Numbered from the stretch's first letter, positions 10,970 through 22,589 are shown. The stretch: 64,000 nt of DNA from Adiantum capillus-veneris (GCA_014529385.2 CM043967.1:6153001-6217000); one strand, 5' to 3'. A program made the numbers and translations. The notes: generated by a model from the sequence alone, not told the origin.

Positions 10970-12203
10970 GGAGCCTAAATTAGACAAGTGGTGGACCTTC
11001 AAAGTTTTATGATTGAGTTAGAGATTAGCTTAGACAAGTGAAAAGTCTTCAAATCAACACTTGAGTTTCTTACTTAGATCATTATTTGTACAAATGCAAG
11101 CTAATATTCAAAGTCCATGTAGGCTAACAGATTAGATACCTACTTATAGCCTAACTTGGATGATTAGTGAGTGCTTATTATCATTATGTTTCAATGAAGA
11201 CTTATTTTGACTTTAGATAGTCACTTTGCTAACAGATTAGATACCTACTTATAGCCTAACTTGGATGATTAGTGAGTGCTTATTATCATTATGTTTCAAT
11301 GAAGACTTATTTTGACTTTAGATAGTCACTTTGCCCAATTCTACAACATATCATAAACAATGAAAAAATTACTCTCTACGCTCTAAGATAACATAGTTTG
11401 CACCAATGGTATCAATATAGGTGGGGATCAAAGGTGTGAGATCCTCTTTTCCTTTCCTAGCTTGGTCATTTGTGAATCTTGATTATGCATGTGTTTCAAT
11501 CGTGCCTAGCTTAGACATCTGGTGGATCTTGCCTCTCTCCATGCTCCAATTGTGTGTAACTTAAAAATGTGGGCATTCCTTCTCTCTACATTTGAAAGGA
11601 GCCTCTAGTTTGGACAAGTGGTGGATCTTGCTTCTCTCCATGCTCCAATTGTGTGTAGCTTGGACAAGTGGTGGTACCTGTGAATAACACTTAGGTATCC
11701 ATTTTGACCCAATTTTTTTGAAAAGTGTGGACATTCCATCTATCCACATTTTAAAGGAGCCTCTAGATTGGACAAGTGGTGAGACCTTGAAACCAAACCC
11801 CTAATGCTATAGCAAATGGTGTGAGAAAATACCTTTCATGCTATATATAGCATAACATAGGCTTAGGACCCTCTATCAATTTTCCATGCCTAGCTTGGAC
11901 AAGTGGTTGACCTTGCTTCTTTGTATGTTTTAATTGAGTGTAGCTTGGATAAATCTACAGTATTGCTTCTATCTATGCTACAATGAGCTCTAGCTTGAAA
12001 AAGTGGTGGAACTTGATACCAAAGCTCATGTGCTAAAACATAGTATATCTTAATAGAGAGTCAATGGACCATTTAGTGGTTTCTATTGCTTACTTTTGGC
12101 ATTTGGTAAATCTTATTTCTCTCCATGTTCAATAGAGAATATCTAAGACAAGTGTTGGACCTTGCTTCTCCCCATGACAAAAAGATTGGGCATATGGTGT
12201 GCT
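10970..12203 (+). repeat. Satellite block, interrupted at its right end by the TTAA element
   Basis: Satellite cores occur near 10,980, 11,510, 11,610, 11,660, 11,770, 11,900 and 11,995. The array stops abruptly at the TTAA target at 12,204 and related degenerate sequence resumes at 13,549, which indicates a later insertion. Confidence 0.8.
11123..11332 (+). repeat. Perfect 105-bp tandem duplication
   Basis: The unit starting GCTAACAGATTAG at 11,123 recurs at 11,228 with no difference that I can see over 105 bp, ending CACTTTG both times. The surrounding satellite copies are strongly diverged, so this is a recent duplication or an assembly artefact. Confidence 0.9.
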
Positions 12204-12207
12204 TTAA

Positions 12208-13544
12208 CACTAGAATGGTAACATGACACTTTTATGTCCTTGGACACTTTTGTGTCCTGTTAAGTGACCATTTTGCTTGAATTATTTGAAGAGTATGAAA
12301 ATGAATTTCTAGGTGCTATATATCCACAAAGTTTCCTTATGAGCTGAAAAAACCTTAGCATTTTTTTTTGAGTAGCAATCTCACCATTAACCTTACTCTT
12401 GCACAACAATTTTGAACCTAAAATGTGTGAAAAAAACGGGTCCTGTTTTTGGCTTTTTTTTAAATTTTTGGCAGCTATACCACTGTAAACTTCATGTTTG
12501 TGAGGTTTAGATGGCTAGAGGTTAGGCCTTCATAGTTCTCAACATGTTTTGATGCTTGTAGGGAGAGCTAAGTGTTAAAATTGAAAGATATGACCAATTT
12601 ACAAGAATTGCATAATCCTGTTTTTTGGCCAAAATTAGCACTTTTATGATTTTTTTGGTGGCTTTCTTGATATCCAAATTCAATTTTGATTGTGTAAGTG
12701 TAATGTATAACATAAAGCTAATCTTCCTTGAGTTTTGGGGGACCTAATATGCTATATAGCATAGTATATGATGATGGTTGAGTTTTTTGTGAAGAATACG
12801 ATACATTTTAGAGTAGCAAGTATAACTTTCTCAATATTGCTAGTTTCTAAGGCCAATTGTGTGTATTTTGTAGGTAGTAACCATATCTAATCATAGACTA
12901 CAAACTTGGCTAGATATTGAGTAGTTTCTATGGGTTTCTAGAGGTCATAATGCTAAACCGAGTTTTTCCATGTTTGCTGTATTTAGCACTTTATCATTGT
13001 CCCCAAGGTTCCAATTGTGAGAGATCCATTATCCTTTTGACATGCTCCATGGCTCCTTTTGAATCCAAAGGCTCAAAGGGAACTAAGAAAACATGTATAT
13101 AGTATCTGTAGTGAGCGTGACTATAGAAACTTTGATGATAGGTCCGCGGAATGGCAAAAATGCAACTTTTTTGTACCTAATTTTTTTGCCCAAAAAAAAA
13201 TTAGTGAGGTAAAAGCAACCATATTTTTTGGTCACCAACCCATTGAAGTTAACGGGGCATTTTATCTCATGTCCTACAAAAATCTCCACTCTTATTTATA
13301 TGCAATCAACCGTAAGAAATTGCTGTTTTGGGCAAAATGCACTGGTCCATCAACTTTGGAGGCTTGTAGTGACCAAGGGATGAGAAAAATTACAAGTTTC
13401 TCTTTTTTTTCCATATGTAGTAGTTATTGAACTATAAGCTCATGAAAGGATTTTTCAAAATGAGTGGATCTACTATAGTTTTGGAATTTTTTCCCAAAAC
13501 CCTGAAAGGACACTTTTATGTCTTGTTAGGTTACCATTCTAGTG
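12208..13544. mobile_element. Non-autonomous piggyBac-like element flanked by TTAA
   Basis: The left end reads CACTAGAATGGTAAC (12,208-12,222) and the right end is its exact reverse complement (13,530-13,544). Both ends are flanked directly by TTAA (12,204-12,207 and 13,545-13,548). Perfect 15-bp inverted ends starting CAC with TTAA on both sides are the signature of the piggyBac superfamily. Subterminal GGACACTTTTATGTC and palindromic GGACACTTTTGTGTCC motifs lie near the ends. The 1,337-bp interior is AT-rich with no transposase; the longest open frame (13,059-13,430) lacks an ATG start and matches nothing I know. Removing the element with one TTAA restores continuous flanking sequence. Confidence 0.8.
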
Positions 13545-13639
13545 TTAAAACTAGAATCTATATGCTACAATGGAATGTAACTTAGATAAGACTATACCTT
13601 GAGATCAACTACCCATGCTACTAGAGATTATAGGTTGAC

Positions 13640-14500
13640 CATGTGCATAGATAAATCATTTAACCAAGGGAAAATAGTTAAAGGTCCACCAGTCAATCTC
13701 AAATCCATTAAAGTCCTAGTGAAGTATGAAGAGAAGTAAGGTATACTCAATCCAATTGAATCACGAGGAAAACCAAAGTATATCAGTAAATAATCCAAAG
13801 CATGCGAAAGAAATTCAAGGTCCACAACCTTTACTATGTTGTAGCATGGGGCTTACAAGATCTATTACTTTTTTGACTTAAAATCCTTAAAGTTTCAAGA
13901 ATCAAGAGAGGAAATGCCCATTAACCATTAGCTATGCATTGAAAACATTTTTGATACCCACCACTTTCCCAATCTTAGATCTATGAATGCATTAAGAGAA
14001 TCAAGGTTCACCACTCATCCAAGGTTAGCTCCATTGAAACATATGGATAAAAAAGGTATCTCACTTGTCTAAGTTGGGAATGGATAATGAATGCAAGATC
14101 CACCACTTGTATGGAGTATGATATATTGTAGATGGTAGCTATAAGGCTCACCATTTTTCCAAAAGAAGCTTCATTGAAACACAAATAGACAAAACCCATG
14201 GATGCAATGTTACCATCATAGTTCCAATCTATCATTTCTATTAGCATGGTAGGTTTGGTCTTAAGCTCTACCACATGTCCAACCTTTATTTTTTTTAATA
14301 TAGAGATTTGGTGTTCCCGCTCACCACCTACCCAAACCCTAGTCCATTGATGCTTGAAGAGAAGAAAGGTCCACCACTTGTCCAAGCTATGCTTCCTTAA
14401 AACACATAGAGAGTAAAGTCCTCAACTTCTCTAAGTTTGAAGAGAAGTAAGGTCCACGATTGTCCAAGCTATGCTTCCTTAAAACACATAGAGAGTAGAT
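13640..14500 (-). repeat. Satellite block in inverted orientation
   Basis: Here the satellite core appears as its reverse complement (TCCACCACTTGTCCAAGCT near 14,370 and related forms near 13,688, 14,005, 14,100, 14,270 and 14,455). A 75-bp tandem pair sharing AGCTATGCTTCCTTAAAACA lies at about 14,386-14,495. Forward units resume near 14,535, so the block is an inversion within the satellite field. Confidence 0.75.
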
Positions 14501-14835
14501 TCTCTTTCCATATTGAAATGGATCTTATATTGGAAAAGTGGTAGACTGGATACCTAAGCACCCATTTCAATAGAGAGTTGGTTAAGAATTTATGATTTTT
14601 GAGCATACCTTTGACAAGAAGTACTTTCTAATTGACTTAGATCTAGTGGAAGTTCATGATATTGAGACTAAGAGAGAGTGCATCATAAAAAAAGGTTAGG
14701 TTTTCAATTTGACTTTCTTATGGCAATGAGTATATTGGTAGATGAATTTTCCATCTAATACTACCATATGGGCAATGTAAAACCCACGTCTATTGTTTCA
14801 GCAACATTAAATGTTCTTGTTTTTCAATTTTAGAA

Positions 14836-15440
14836 TCATTACAAGAAAATGGTTTGGCTATATGCATGAACAATTTGAAGGAAACTATTGAGCTACCCAA
14901 AAAACCTCATCCAAGAACTTGTCCAAGGCTTCAACCACCTCCTTATCACCTACCACTTGCTATTAAGGACATCAAAAGAGTACTTACCTTGGATCTAGAG
15001 GGATTGCCTCTCAAGACAATTGAAACAAAACATGGAGATTGTATGCCAACTTGGGCTCAACAAATGTGACTTATGGAGGATAAAAATGAAGTTTTTCATG
15101 TGGTGCAACTAGATGCAGAGATTTTTTTGAATTTTTGTAGTTAATACTTTGATCTATGGGTATGGAGTTGCTATAACTTAACAAGAGTGCAACACATCAT
15201 ACAAAAATGCTTCCCTAAGCAAGTTCAAGATGCTTATGAGTAACAAGAATTGCCAGAGTCCAAACATCATGCTAGGATTAAGAAGGGTTTATCACAAAAA
15301 ATTGAGTCATATTTGGAAGATGTTTGAGGATTTGGATGCAAAGAATACCCTTATTTTTTATGACACTCCATACAGGGTGATGTGGAACATGCCGAAGACA
15401 TATCTTATATTTCCAAAGATGTGGAGGAAAAACATATAGG
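14836..15440 (+). pseudogene. FCP1/NLI-type HAD phosphatase-like protein, copy 2 (fragmentary)
   Basis: Coding character starts just after a polypyrimidine-rich acceptor (TTTTTCAATTTTAG, ending about 14,834). The first frame contains VLTLDLEGLPLKTIETKHG (about 14,980-15,036), matching the DLNGL/DVNGL position in the other two copies, with Glu in place of the second Asp. After stops and shifts, the 15,230-15,439 frame holds IWKMFEDLDAKNTLIFYDTP and YRVMWNMPKTYLIFP, aligning with ILVVYDTLYK...NPPGTWVYP of the 52-kb copy. The middle of the domain, including the ALWN/AIWS motif, is not visible. It is a relic rather than a working gene. Confidence 0.5.
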
Positions 15441-15444
15441 TAAA

Positions 15445-16400
15445 TTCAAAGCTTCTTGCAAGAAACAATGATGTCATGGCTGGTAGGATGGTTGTTTGCA
15501 AGAGACAAGAGAGAATATACATACAACACAATTGTGAATCAATACTATGATTTTGAGACAAATTATGTCCTTGGTGTGTACTAGTCAATGAAAAAGCATT
15601 GATTAACAGTGGTGTCCACAAGATGTCTCCTTCATTTTTGTAATGCATATCTTTCAGTACTTGTATAATTATATGATATAAATTTTATCTTAGAGAAAAG
15701 ATGTGCTAATTTGATGAACACTTTAATAAAGTGCACCCTACTCTAAGGGACTTCAATGTATTACTAAGTGCATCCTATTGTAAGGAGACTCCAATGCACT
15801 GTTAGAGTGCACCCTGTTTTTTGGGGACTTCTTTTTTATTCAATTGGAATGTATATTCGACTATTAGTAAACATTAATTAATTTTTGTTTCTTGAGAGAT
15901 TTCATGTTAGTCCACCTCAAGGTTTCATCTATTTGTAACTAAGAGAAATTGATGTTTTGATGTCAAAATAAAACTTGCAAGTGTGGAATGGAGAATTCAT
16001 GGGCTTTGGATGTGTGAGAGAGATCTCTTTTATGGATGCAAATGTTTTCTTCAAGCATTCTATCACTACATCCTTTATGTAAAAGAGGTTTAGAAAATTA
16101 AAAAACTCTGGAAGAAAAACTATGGAATCTAAATGCTTGTATTCTTGAGTTGGCCTAGAAGTCAATGTATGCATCCATGGCTTTATGAAGGTTTAGATCT
16201 AATCAGATTCTTCTTGGAAATTACCTTCTCCTATTCAATAAAATAGCTTATTGTAATCTACTTTCTTGTAGGTGGAAAAAAATTCATTATGTGTACTTTG
16301 AACCTAATTGCTTGACCTTCAAACCAAATCTCATTGTTGAAATAGAGAACCACTTAAAACTAGTCAATAATAATCATTTCAACTAATTTTATGACTTTGA
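15445..16400. other. Gene-poor spacer with a short GTGCACCCT-type tandem repeat
   Basis: The only structure I see is three diverged units of about 50 bp at 15,728-15,830 sharing AGTGCACCCTACT and GGGACTTCAATG. The rest is AT-rich without coding character. Confidence 0.5.
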
Positions 16401-16760
16401 GTGTAGCTTGAATAAGAAGTGGACTTTGCATTCATCCATAAGTCAAGGGAACCTAGCGTGGACAAGTGGTGGGCTTTGCAATCCTCCATAAGTCAAGGGA
16501 GGTTAGCTTGGATAAGTGCGTGCTATAAAACCAACACTCCTATGATGCCACCAAGCATATGCTACATATTTTATGTATGCTTCATGCCTCAAATAAGGAA
16601 TTCCTAGATTAGCGGTAGACATTGCTTGAATTTCATAGAAAAGTGGGTTGTATTCCTCAATGGGTCCTAGCTTGGACAAGTGGTGGACCTTGAATAAAAT
16701 TTTTAGTTACTCACTTTGAACTTGGCCTGGACAAGTGGTGGGCCTTGAAACCAAGCGCTT
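16400..16760 (+). repeat. Satellite block (small)
   Basis: Cores at about 16,405, 16,452, 16,505, 16,670 and 16,728 include TAGCTTGGACAAGTGGTGGA, with spacers of the AAGTCAAGGGA type. This is the last clear satellite block in the window. Confidence 0.75.
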
Positions 16761-17135
16761 CACATTGAGATAAGTCATAGGTGGGACAATAGAGTAGAGA
16801 CAATGATAGTGGATGCAATGTACTATGTTCTTAACGGTCTTGATGTCCAATGTTGTTCTCATTGTGTAGTTTATGTGCATAAAGTAGAATGAGACCTTAA
16901 GCAAATTGACATCTTTGACAAAAATCTCATTACCTTATACATGATATGTTGAAAGTTTTCCAACCTGGGAATTGGGATTTCCCCACTTTACCTAATATAG
17001 TCTTCAAGTAGTATGTAACCTTTTGATTCTTATGGTTATAAAAATTTAACGCTGATATAATTTTTATTGTCTTAAGGTCGTAATCTTTGAGTTTGAACTT
17101 TTATTTTACCATTCCTAACTACCTTGAGTGATGGG
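16761..17135. other. AT-rich spacer
   Basis: No repeat core and no credible open frame. It ends in a GTGTGTGTAG acceptor-like tract just before the next coding-looking segment. Confidence 0.35.
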
Positions 17136-17145
17136 GTGTGTGTGT

Positions 17146-17818
17146 AGATAAGTGACATTCTACCTCAAGAAATATGGGTGGATATACTCTCTCGCCTTAT
17201 GGTGAAAGAGAATCTTCAATTGGGAGTAGAAGTACAAAGGCTTATCACGACTATGCATGATGTAGTGGAAAAAAAGAGGTTACTATCCACAAATTTTATT
17301 GTACCAAATACATTCCGAGCATGGTGCTACAAAAATCCTAGAGTTTAGACCACCATGACATAAACCTTCACCTATGGGAAGTATCAAATGGGTTCAATCT
17401 AAGCTGAGGAAGGAGAATTTTTTTACTAACCAAATGTTGCATATAAATGTTTATGATCTTACCCTGAGATCTACGAAGGAAGCATGGATAGCTAGGAATA
17501 TACTTTGCTTTAGTGATGGCCACATGATGTTTCAGTATTGTCATGTTCAATGTATGGGGTCATCAATGTCAAATCATTGACAAACTCCTTTAGCCTAGTA
17601 CCTTAGCAGTTATCCTTTGACATGTTTAGGAATTTCATAATTCACAACCCACACAATGTAAATATTTTGTACAATGCCTACAATAGATCCCAGTACCTTG
17701 CATATTGTGCAAACATACACAACTCCAATGGATTAGACACACCGAACATGTTCCCTAAGAACTATGCTTATTTTGATGATTACTTTGATTACAAAAGGGC
17801 AATAGTTGACAACTAAAT
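17146..17818 (+). pseudogene. Unknown remnant, possibly F-box-like at its start
   Basis: After TGATGGGGTGTGTGTGTAG a frame encodes ILPQEIWVDILSRLMVKEN (17,159-17,215), which resembles the LPxEIxxxILSRL opening of plant F-box domains. Coding-looking text continues in shifted frames through 17,374-17,580 and ends in a 64-codon frame rich in Asn/Tyr (17,622-17,816). Stops and frame changes make it a relic. Without a full F-box or a recognisable C-terminal repeat the identity is weak. Confidence 0.25.
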
Positions 17819-18200
17819 GGGAGTACTTGTAACCAACCATTCACTTATGCAGGAGTGATGCAATTTGCATGCCAAAAAGGAAATTTGTCAGCCAAACATT
17901 GTGAGAGATTATTGGGATCAACCGTCAAATATACTTTTACAATGGGACCATTATGATCCATTAGTCAAAGGATGTCACAATGGCTATTGTAAAGTACATT
18001 ACGTTAGAACCATTAGACTTTTGTAGATTTTTGAATATAAAATATCTTGCGATATAGAATTGATTTGATTTATTTTTTATTCTTTCTCCTCGTCTCTTGT
18101 ATTATTCTCAACTATCTATTTTACTTTGCTAAGAGGGATAAGAAAACTAGAATATTGTACGAAGAATGATCTTGGTTGATATGGTGCAGTAAGTTACCAT
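17819..18200. other. AT-rich spacer before the gypsy fragment
   Basis: No open frame of note. It might contain the remains of a leader for the gag piece that follows, but I see no LTR or primer-binding site. Confidence 0.3.
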
Positions 18201-18218
18201 GCCTCATAGAGGAAATGG

Positions 18219-19285
18219 GTGGCTACTAATGCCTATGTGTCAATTGCACCTCAACAAACGATCATTGACAGAGACATCGATGCTATGCTTTACAAATATC
18301 AACCTAGGAACTTTAGCGGGGAAGGCAAAGATCTAGGAAATTTTCTTGAAGATTGGCTTTTGTGTATTAATCCTGAAGAGAAAACCCAATACCTAAGTCA
18401 AACACATATTACCATAGTAGGACTTCACTTTGCGGAAGACCAAACTATGAAACATATCTTGAGACTTGGAGTATTTTGGCCAACTATGAGGAGTGATGTT
18501 TACTCATTTGTAAAAAAATTTCCTCAATGTTAGAAACACGCACCCATACCTCATGTGACATTGTTCCAAATATCACTTGTTCCTAAGTGGAGTAACTATC
18601 TAGTTACTTGCTTATCAAGCCAAACATTTCTTAAGGATATGAGTAAATGCCGCAAAGAGCAATTGAAACTAAATCAAGAGATTATGCTCTTATTGGAAAC
18701 GAATTGTATCAAAGAGGAAAGGATCAACATCCACGTCTTTGTGCAAATGAAGACGAATATATTCCCATTATAGAATAAGCACATGCTGGATTAGCTGAAG
18801 GTCACTTTTCTAGTGAGACCACCGCAAGAGAAATCTTAATGGCAGGCATATGATGGCCAACACTTTTTGCAGATACCAAGGAATATTTTTGAAGGTGTGA
18901 TGCATGTCAACGAGCTAAAATGCCAACCCATGTAGATAGCATGCCTTTAAGACCAATGATGGGGGCTAGAGCTTTTGCAAAATGGGGTATAGACTTTGTT
19001 GGGCCAATACAGCCACCTGCTTATAGAACCCAAGCTCAATATATCATTGTAGCTACGGACTATTTGACCAAGTGGGCAGAGGCTAAAGCAACCCAAAAGA
19101 ATGATGCCAGAACCATAGCCGCATTCTTGTTTGAGAATGTATTCACAAGATATGGACTACCAATAGAAATTGTCAGTATAGGGAAACGCATTTCCTCAAT
19201 GAGATAATTGAGTATCTGCTTAATGAATTTATGGTCATTTCTAACAAATCGGCTCCTTATCACCCCACTACAAGAGGTTGTGTGC
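18219..19285 (+). mobile_element. Internally deleted Ty3/gypsy retrotransposon fragment (gag piece joined to integrase)
   Basis: A gag-like start (QPRNFSGEGKDLGNFLEDWL, 18,303-18,360) runs straight into an integrase zinc-binding-like segment (GLHFAEDQT...FWPTMRSDVYSF...FPQC, 18,420-18,531), so protease, RT and RNase H are missing. A second zinc-binding segment follows (AGLAEGHFSSETTAREIL and CDACQRAK, 18,786-18,920). The integrase core comes next (WGIDFVGP, YIIVATDYLTKWAE; 18,920-19,207) and then a frameshift (VISNKSAPYHPTT). Two of the catalytic Asp positions are visible; the region of the third is altered or lost. Coding breaks off where the CACTA element begins. Confidence 0.75.
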
Positions 19286-19290
19286 TCTTG

Positions 19291-19516
19291 TGACGCTGTT
19301 AGCGACGGAAATACACTGGGTTTTTATAACCCCCGGCGTCTCTAAAACCGTCGCTAATAGCGTCGCTACGAGAGCGTTGCTATATGCGTCGCTAATATGC
19401 GTCGCTATAAGCGTCACTATATAGAGACGCTCATAGCGACGGTTATAGCGACGTTTACACAGAAGTCTATAGCGACGCTACAGAGCCATAAATAGCGACT
19501 GTTATAGCGACGCCCA
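19291..19516. repeat. Subterminal CGTCGCTA/TAGCGACG repeats of the CACTA element
   Basis: About ten copies of the 7-8 bp motif (four as CGTCGCT, six as AGCGAC) are packed into 225 bp in both orientations. In CACTA elements such repeats are binding sites for the TNPA protein near each end. The right end keeps only two copies (26,594-26,612), so the termini are very unequal. Confidence 0.8.
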
Positions 19517-19893
19517 AGAGAAATTTTTTTTGGTGACAGGGCATTGAATGCCCTGCCACCCATCAAGCATATTGTACTTGATTCACTTTTTAAAAAAAGT
19601 GCAAGGGTAGATAATAGACCCAAAATAGTCACCCACAAGACGCATTGTTTGCAAAATTGACAAGCGTAAAATTGACAATTGTACACATCATAGGCAAAAT
19701 GAATTGATTGGCAAATGTAATAATGACAATTGTACAACATCATAGACATAAAGAATTGATTGGCAAAATGAACTGCGGTGACAAATGTAATAATATACAT
19801 GGTTCAAAAAGACGTATAAAATCCGTCTCATGATACATAAGCTATGAGAAACCCTAAACTAATGCTATCTAGCTACGGCTAAACTGACGTCGT

Positions 19894-21149
19894 CTAGTCA
19901 GACATCTCATCGCGTCCAAGCGGCGTATCTGTCGGATTCTGCAAAAAAAGACAATAAGACAGCTTTCAGTAAGTATAAACATATAACGACATTTATAAAA
20001 CAATACAAAAAATAGAAAAGAGTAAACCCTAATACTAACCATGCCGCCGCAAGAACTGAGAATGTCCATCAGGGCGTTTAAGCCCTTCCTGCCTGCGTAC
20101 TCGCGCTCGTACGGTGTGGGATCACGTCCTGTCATCGACCACTGTCAAAACATACAAAGATTTCATTATGTTAGAATTAAAAAACTCATAAACCCTAAAC
20201 TATCGAACATAAAGAGCAATGTGAAAACACTTACAAAATCGGCCTCAAATGATGCCCATCCACCGCTCCCCAAGTGGTGCGAGCTCCCTGCCTCTACTCG
20301 CGCTCTGGCTGCATCCTTTTGTTGCTTCCACTTGTCGGGATTCTCGCGCACTGCTTTCTTAGCATTCTTCCAATCTTCTTTGGCCAGCCACTCTGGCCTG
20401 TTCCACCCATGCTTGATTGCTTTTTGCACTTCGGAACGCTTGTGTTTGCAGTATTCGCGCATTCGAATCTTCATCAGGTCTTCATTGAAGCGCTGATCCC
20501 GTGTTGGAACGGGAAACTCATCATGAAGTATGCTGATGACTCTGTTTTTTAAATCACTTGGTACTTCACTCCATTTGTTTAGTATGTAGTGTCTAAACAG
20601 CTGAGAGCAAAGACCACGCATGCGCGAGATCACCTTCTTGCTGTCATCATCCATGATGATGCCGCCGATGAAGTCGACGGAGTAAGGAAAGCCCTCTGGC
20701 CGGTGACGCGTGAACCTGGGTGTCCCGGCAGGGGTCTCTAGCGGCATGTCGATGGGGGTACGGACGTCAGGTGTCTCCACCGGCGTCTGGGCCCCGAAGC
20801 GAGGAGTGTCGAGTGGGGTGGCTCCTGGCGGAGTAGGTAGAGGTGTGTAGCTGCTAGGAACAGTCACCCGCGCAAAACCTGGCGTAGATGGCGATGTTGT
20901 GGCTGGTGTGGGGGCGGGCAAAGAAGGGGAGGGTAAAGAGCCTCGTCGAACACGAGCCGGTGTGGAGGTATCGGCGGCAGAATCCCCACAACAACCGCCA
21001 CCGCCACCACTAGAGCGCCGGTGTCTAGACGAGTGTGAAGATCGTCTCGTCGACGCCGAAGCTTCGGAGCGCGCCGAATGCTCCGAAAGAGAGGGAGATG
21101 CGGATGGAGTAGGAACGCGCGATGATGCGCCACAGCGATGACGCTCCAC
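19894..21149 (-). CDS. TNPA-like CACTA accessory protein (transposase_24 / PttA-En-Spm type), three visible exons
   Basis: Exon A (21,149-20,235) encodes a Pro/Ser/Thr-rich N-terminal part of about 150 residues, then a domain with CSQLFRHYILNKWSEVPS and KHGWNRPEWLAKEDWKNA. That domain is typical of the plant transposase_24 family, which binds subterminal repeats of CACTA elements. It ends at GATTTT|GTAAGT. Exon B (20,141-20,040) adds TGRDPTPYEREYAGRKGLNA and ends ATG|GTTAGT. Exon C (19,938-19,894) adds NPTDTPLGRDEMSD and a stop. All joins keep frame, giving about 353 residues. The leftmost codon in this frame is GTG, so a further 5' exon is likely; a short one starting MDDEEFLSSLSPQQRQ with a GTAAGT donor lies at 21,202-21,151. 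Compared with the truncated copy at 48 kb, the last residues (YLDDVNLAVAR) are lost to a small deletion. Confidence 0.7.
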
Positions 21150-21479
21150 TTACCACTGTCTCTGCTGCGGTGACAAAGAAGAAAGAAACTCCTCATCATC
21201 CATACCTGCATTAAACACACGAATATTTAAACTTAATATTGAATGAATAGAGTAGACAATGACACAAAGACCATTAAATACAATGACGTAATGACGCATA
21301 TAAATACAATGACGCAATGAATTGAGTGATAGAAGAGGCAAGTCGAAAACTCAGAATTTTCAATCAAAAGATGTGAGCGCGAGTAGAAAAGAGCGTTATA
21401 CACCATGGAAGGTACTTAGAGAGCCAGAGCTTTTACAACACGGAGCAAAATTGTTCAAATACAATATTTGTGGCTTTAA

Positions 21480-22183
21480 GAGATCTCTCTCTCATCCTCG
21501 CATAACTCAACATAACTTCCTATATCTATATAGAGCTCTCCATTTAAACACATATCCTCTGTTTCATTTTGTAGCTCCTCTGCATGCACCCCATATAGAG
21601 TAGTAGCATCTTGATGCTCGTCTGGCACCACCGCAGCGGCTTCTGATTGAGCATCTTCTCTGATCTCCTCCATTGATGCCGTTGTGATTGGCACATGGTA
21701 GCCTTCATACGTCCTTGCACTATGAGGGGCTACCTCTATGACGTACCACCAGTTTGATGTAGACTTTGTAGGATGAAATATTACCTGCCAGAGCCACATA
21801 ACTTACATGAGAGCTTTCAAGCACATAACTTGTAAAAGGGGGATGTTAACTATTTACATACTTACTTGTTCACAATGCTCGGGTAGTACGAAAGTGTCTC
21901 TTAGGTCAGTCCATTTCTTAGTAGAATCCACCTCAAGAAAACCAGACTCTCCTCTACGCATAGTAGCGTTGCGACCCTCCATGATTATCTTGAACCATTG
22001 CACGTCGAACAAGTCGACAAAAAATCCTCTATAATCGATCCTCAAAATCTCTTGTAGCGTGCCGAAGTAAGTGAGTTCCGCCACCACAGGATCTGCATCA
22101 GAGGAACGTCGTCGACTAGACTGTTCAAATTTTGCCATGATTCCACAATCTTGAGTAAAACGCTTTTTGTCGATCCGTTCCAC
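21480..22183 (-). pseudogene. CACTA ORF segment, DUF4216-like
   Basis: Exon 22,183 to about 21,868 contains YFGTLQEILRIDYRGFFVDL and WFKIIMEGRN, the layout of DUF4216 in CACTA polyproteins. The donor CAA|GTAAGT and the acceptor GGCTCTGGCAG (about 21,795) join it to VIFHPTKSTSNWWYVIEVAP, followed by an acidic tail ending near 21,480. This domain normally sits C-terminal to Tnp2 and DUF4218, as its position here implies. Between it and DUF4218 (22,200-22,560) there is coding-like text such as MHYPTVLESLPTF and EVTEEEWEYSRG with a stop. Confidence 0.6.
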
Positions 22184-22589
22184 CCTAAAATGTCGACCTT
22201 TACACCATGCTGCTGTGTATGACTTATACTACAACGAACAAAGATTATGAGTGGCCGTTCAAACGTTTAGAAATAAAGTCACTAGCTAGTCGTACATTGC
22301 AAACTTACCTTGGTCGCGCAACCCCGAGAGTACTCCCACTCTTCCTCAGTCACTTCGTCACCGCATTGTTGTGCGCTTTTCAATTGGTTGTGCAACCATC
22401 TTAAGCTCATGAATGTTGGTAGGCTCTCCAGAACCGTCGGATAGTGCATCGGTGGTTGTCTTCCCCGTCTCCACTCGATTCGTGCCCTTTGTCGCTCTTG
22501 CTTTGCATCCTCATATTGTCAAATCCACTTTTGCATCACTGGATTCTGAAGCATGCAAAATCGGTTGATTTTAGCCTCTAGATCTTCCG

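Noticed and set aside
13059-13430. ORF inside the TTAA-flanked element as a transposase
   Set aside because: It has no ATG at its start and no Cys-rich or DDD-type piggyBac feature.
19323-19328. CACTGG as the start of the CACTA element
   Set aside because: The inverted similarity with the right end extends outward to TGACGCT at 19,291, so CACTGG is internal.
20041-21141. Plus-strand ORFs opposite the TNPA-like gene
   Set aside because: They are antisense shadows of a GC-rich exon with confirmed splice sites on the minus strand.
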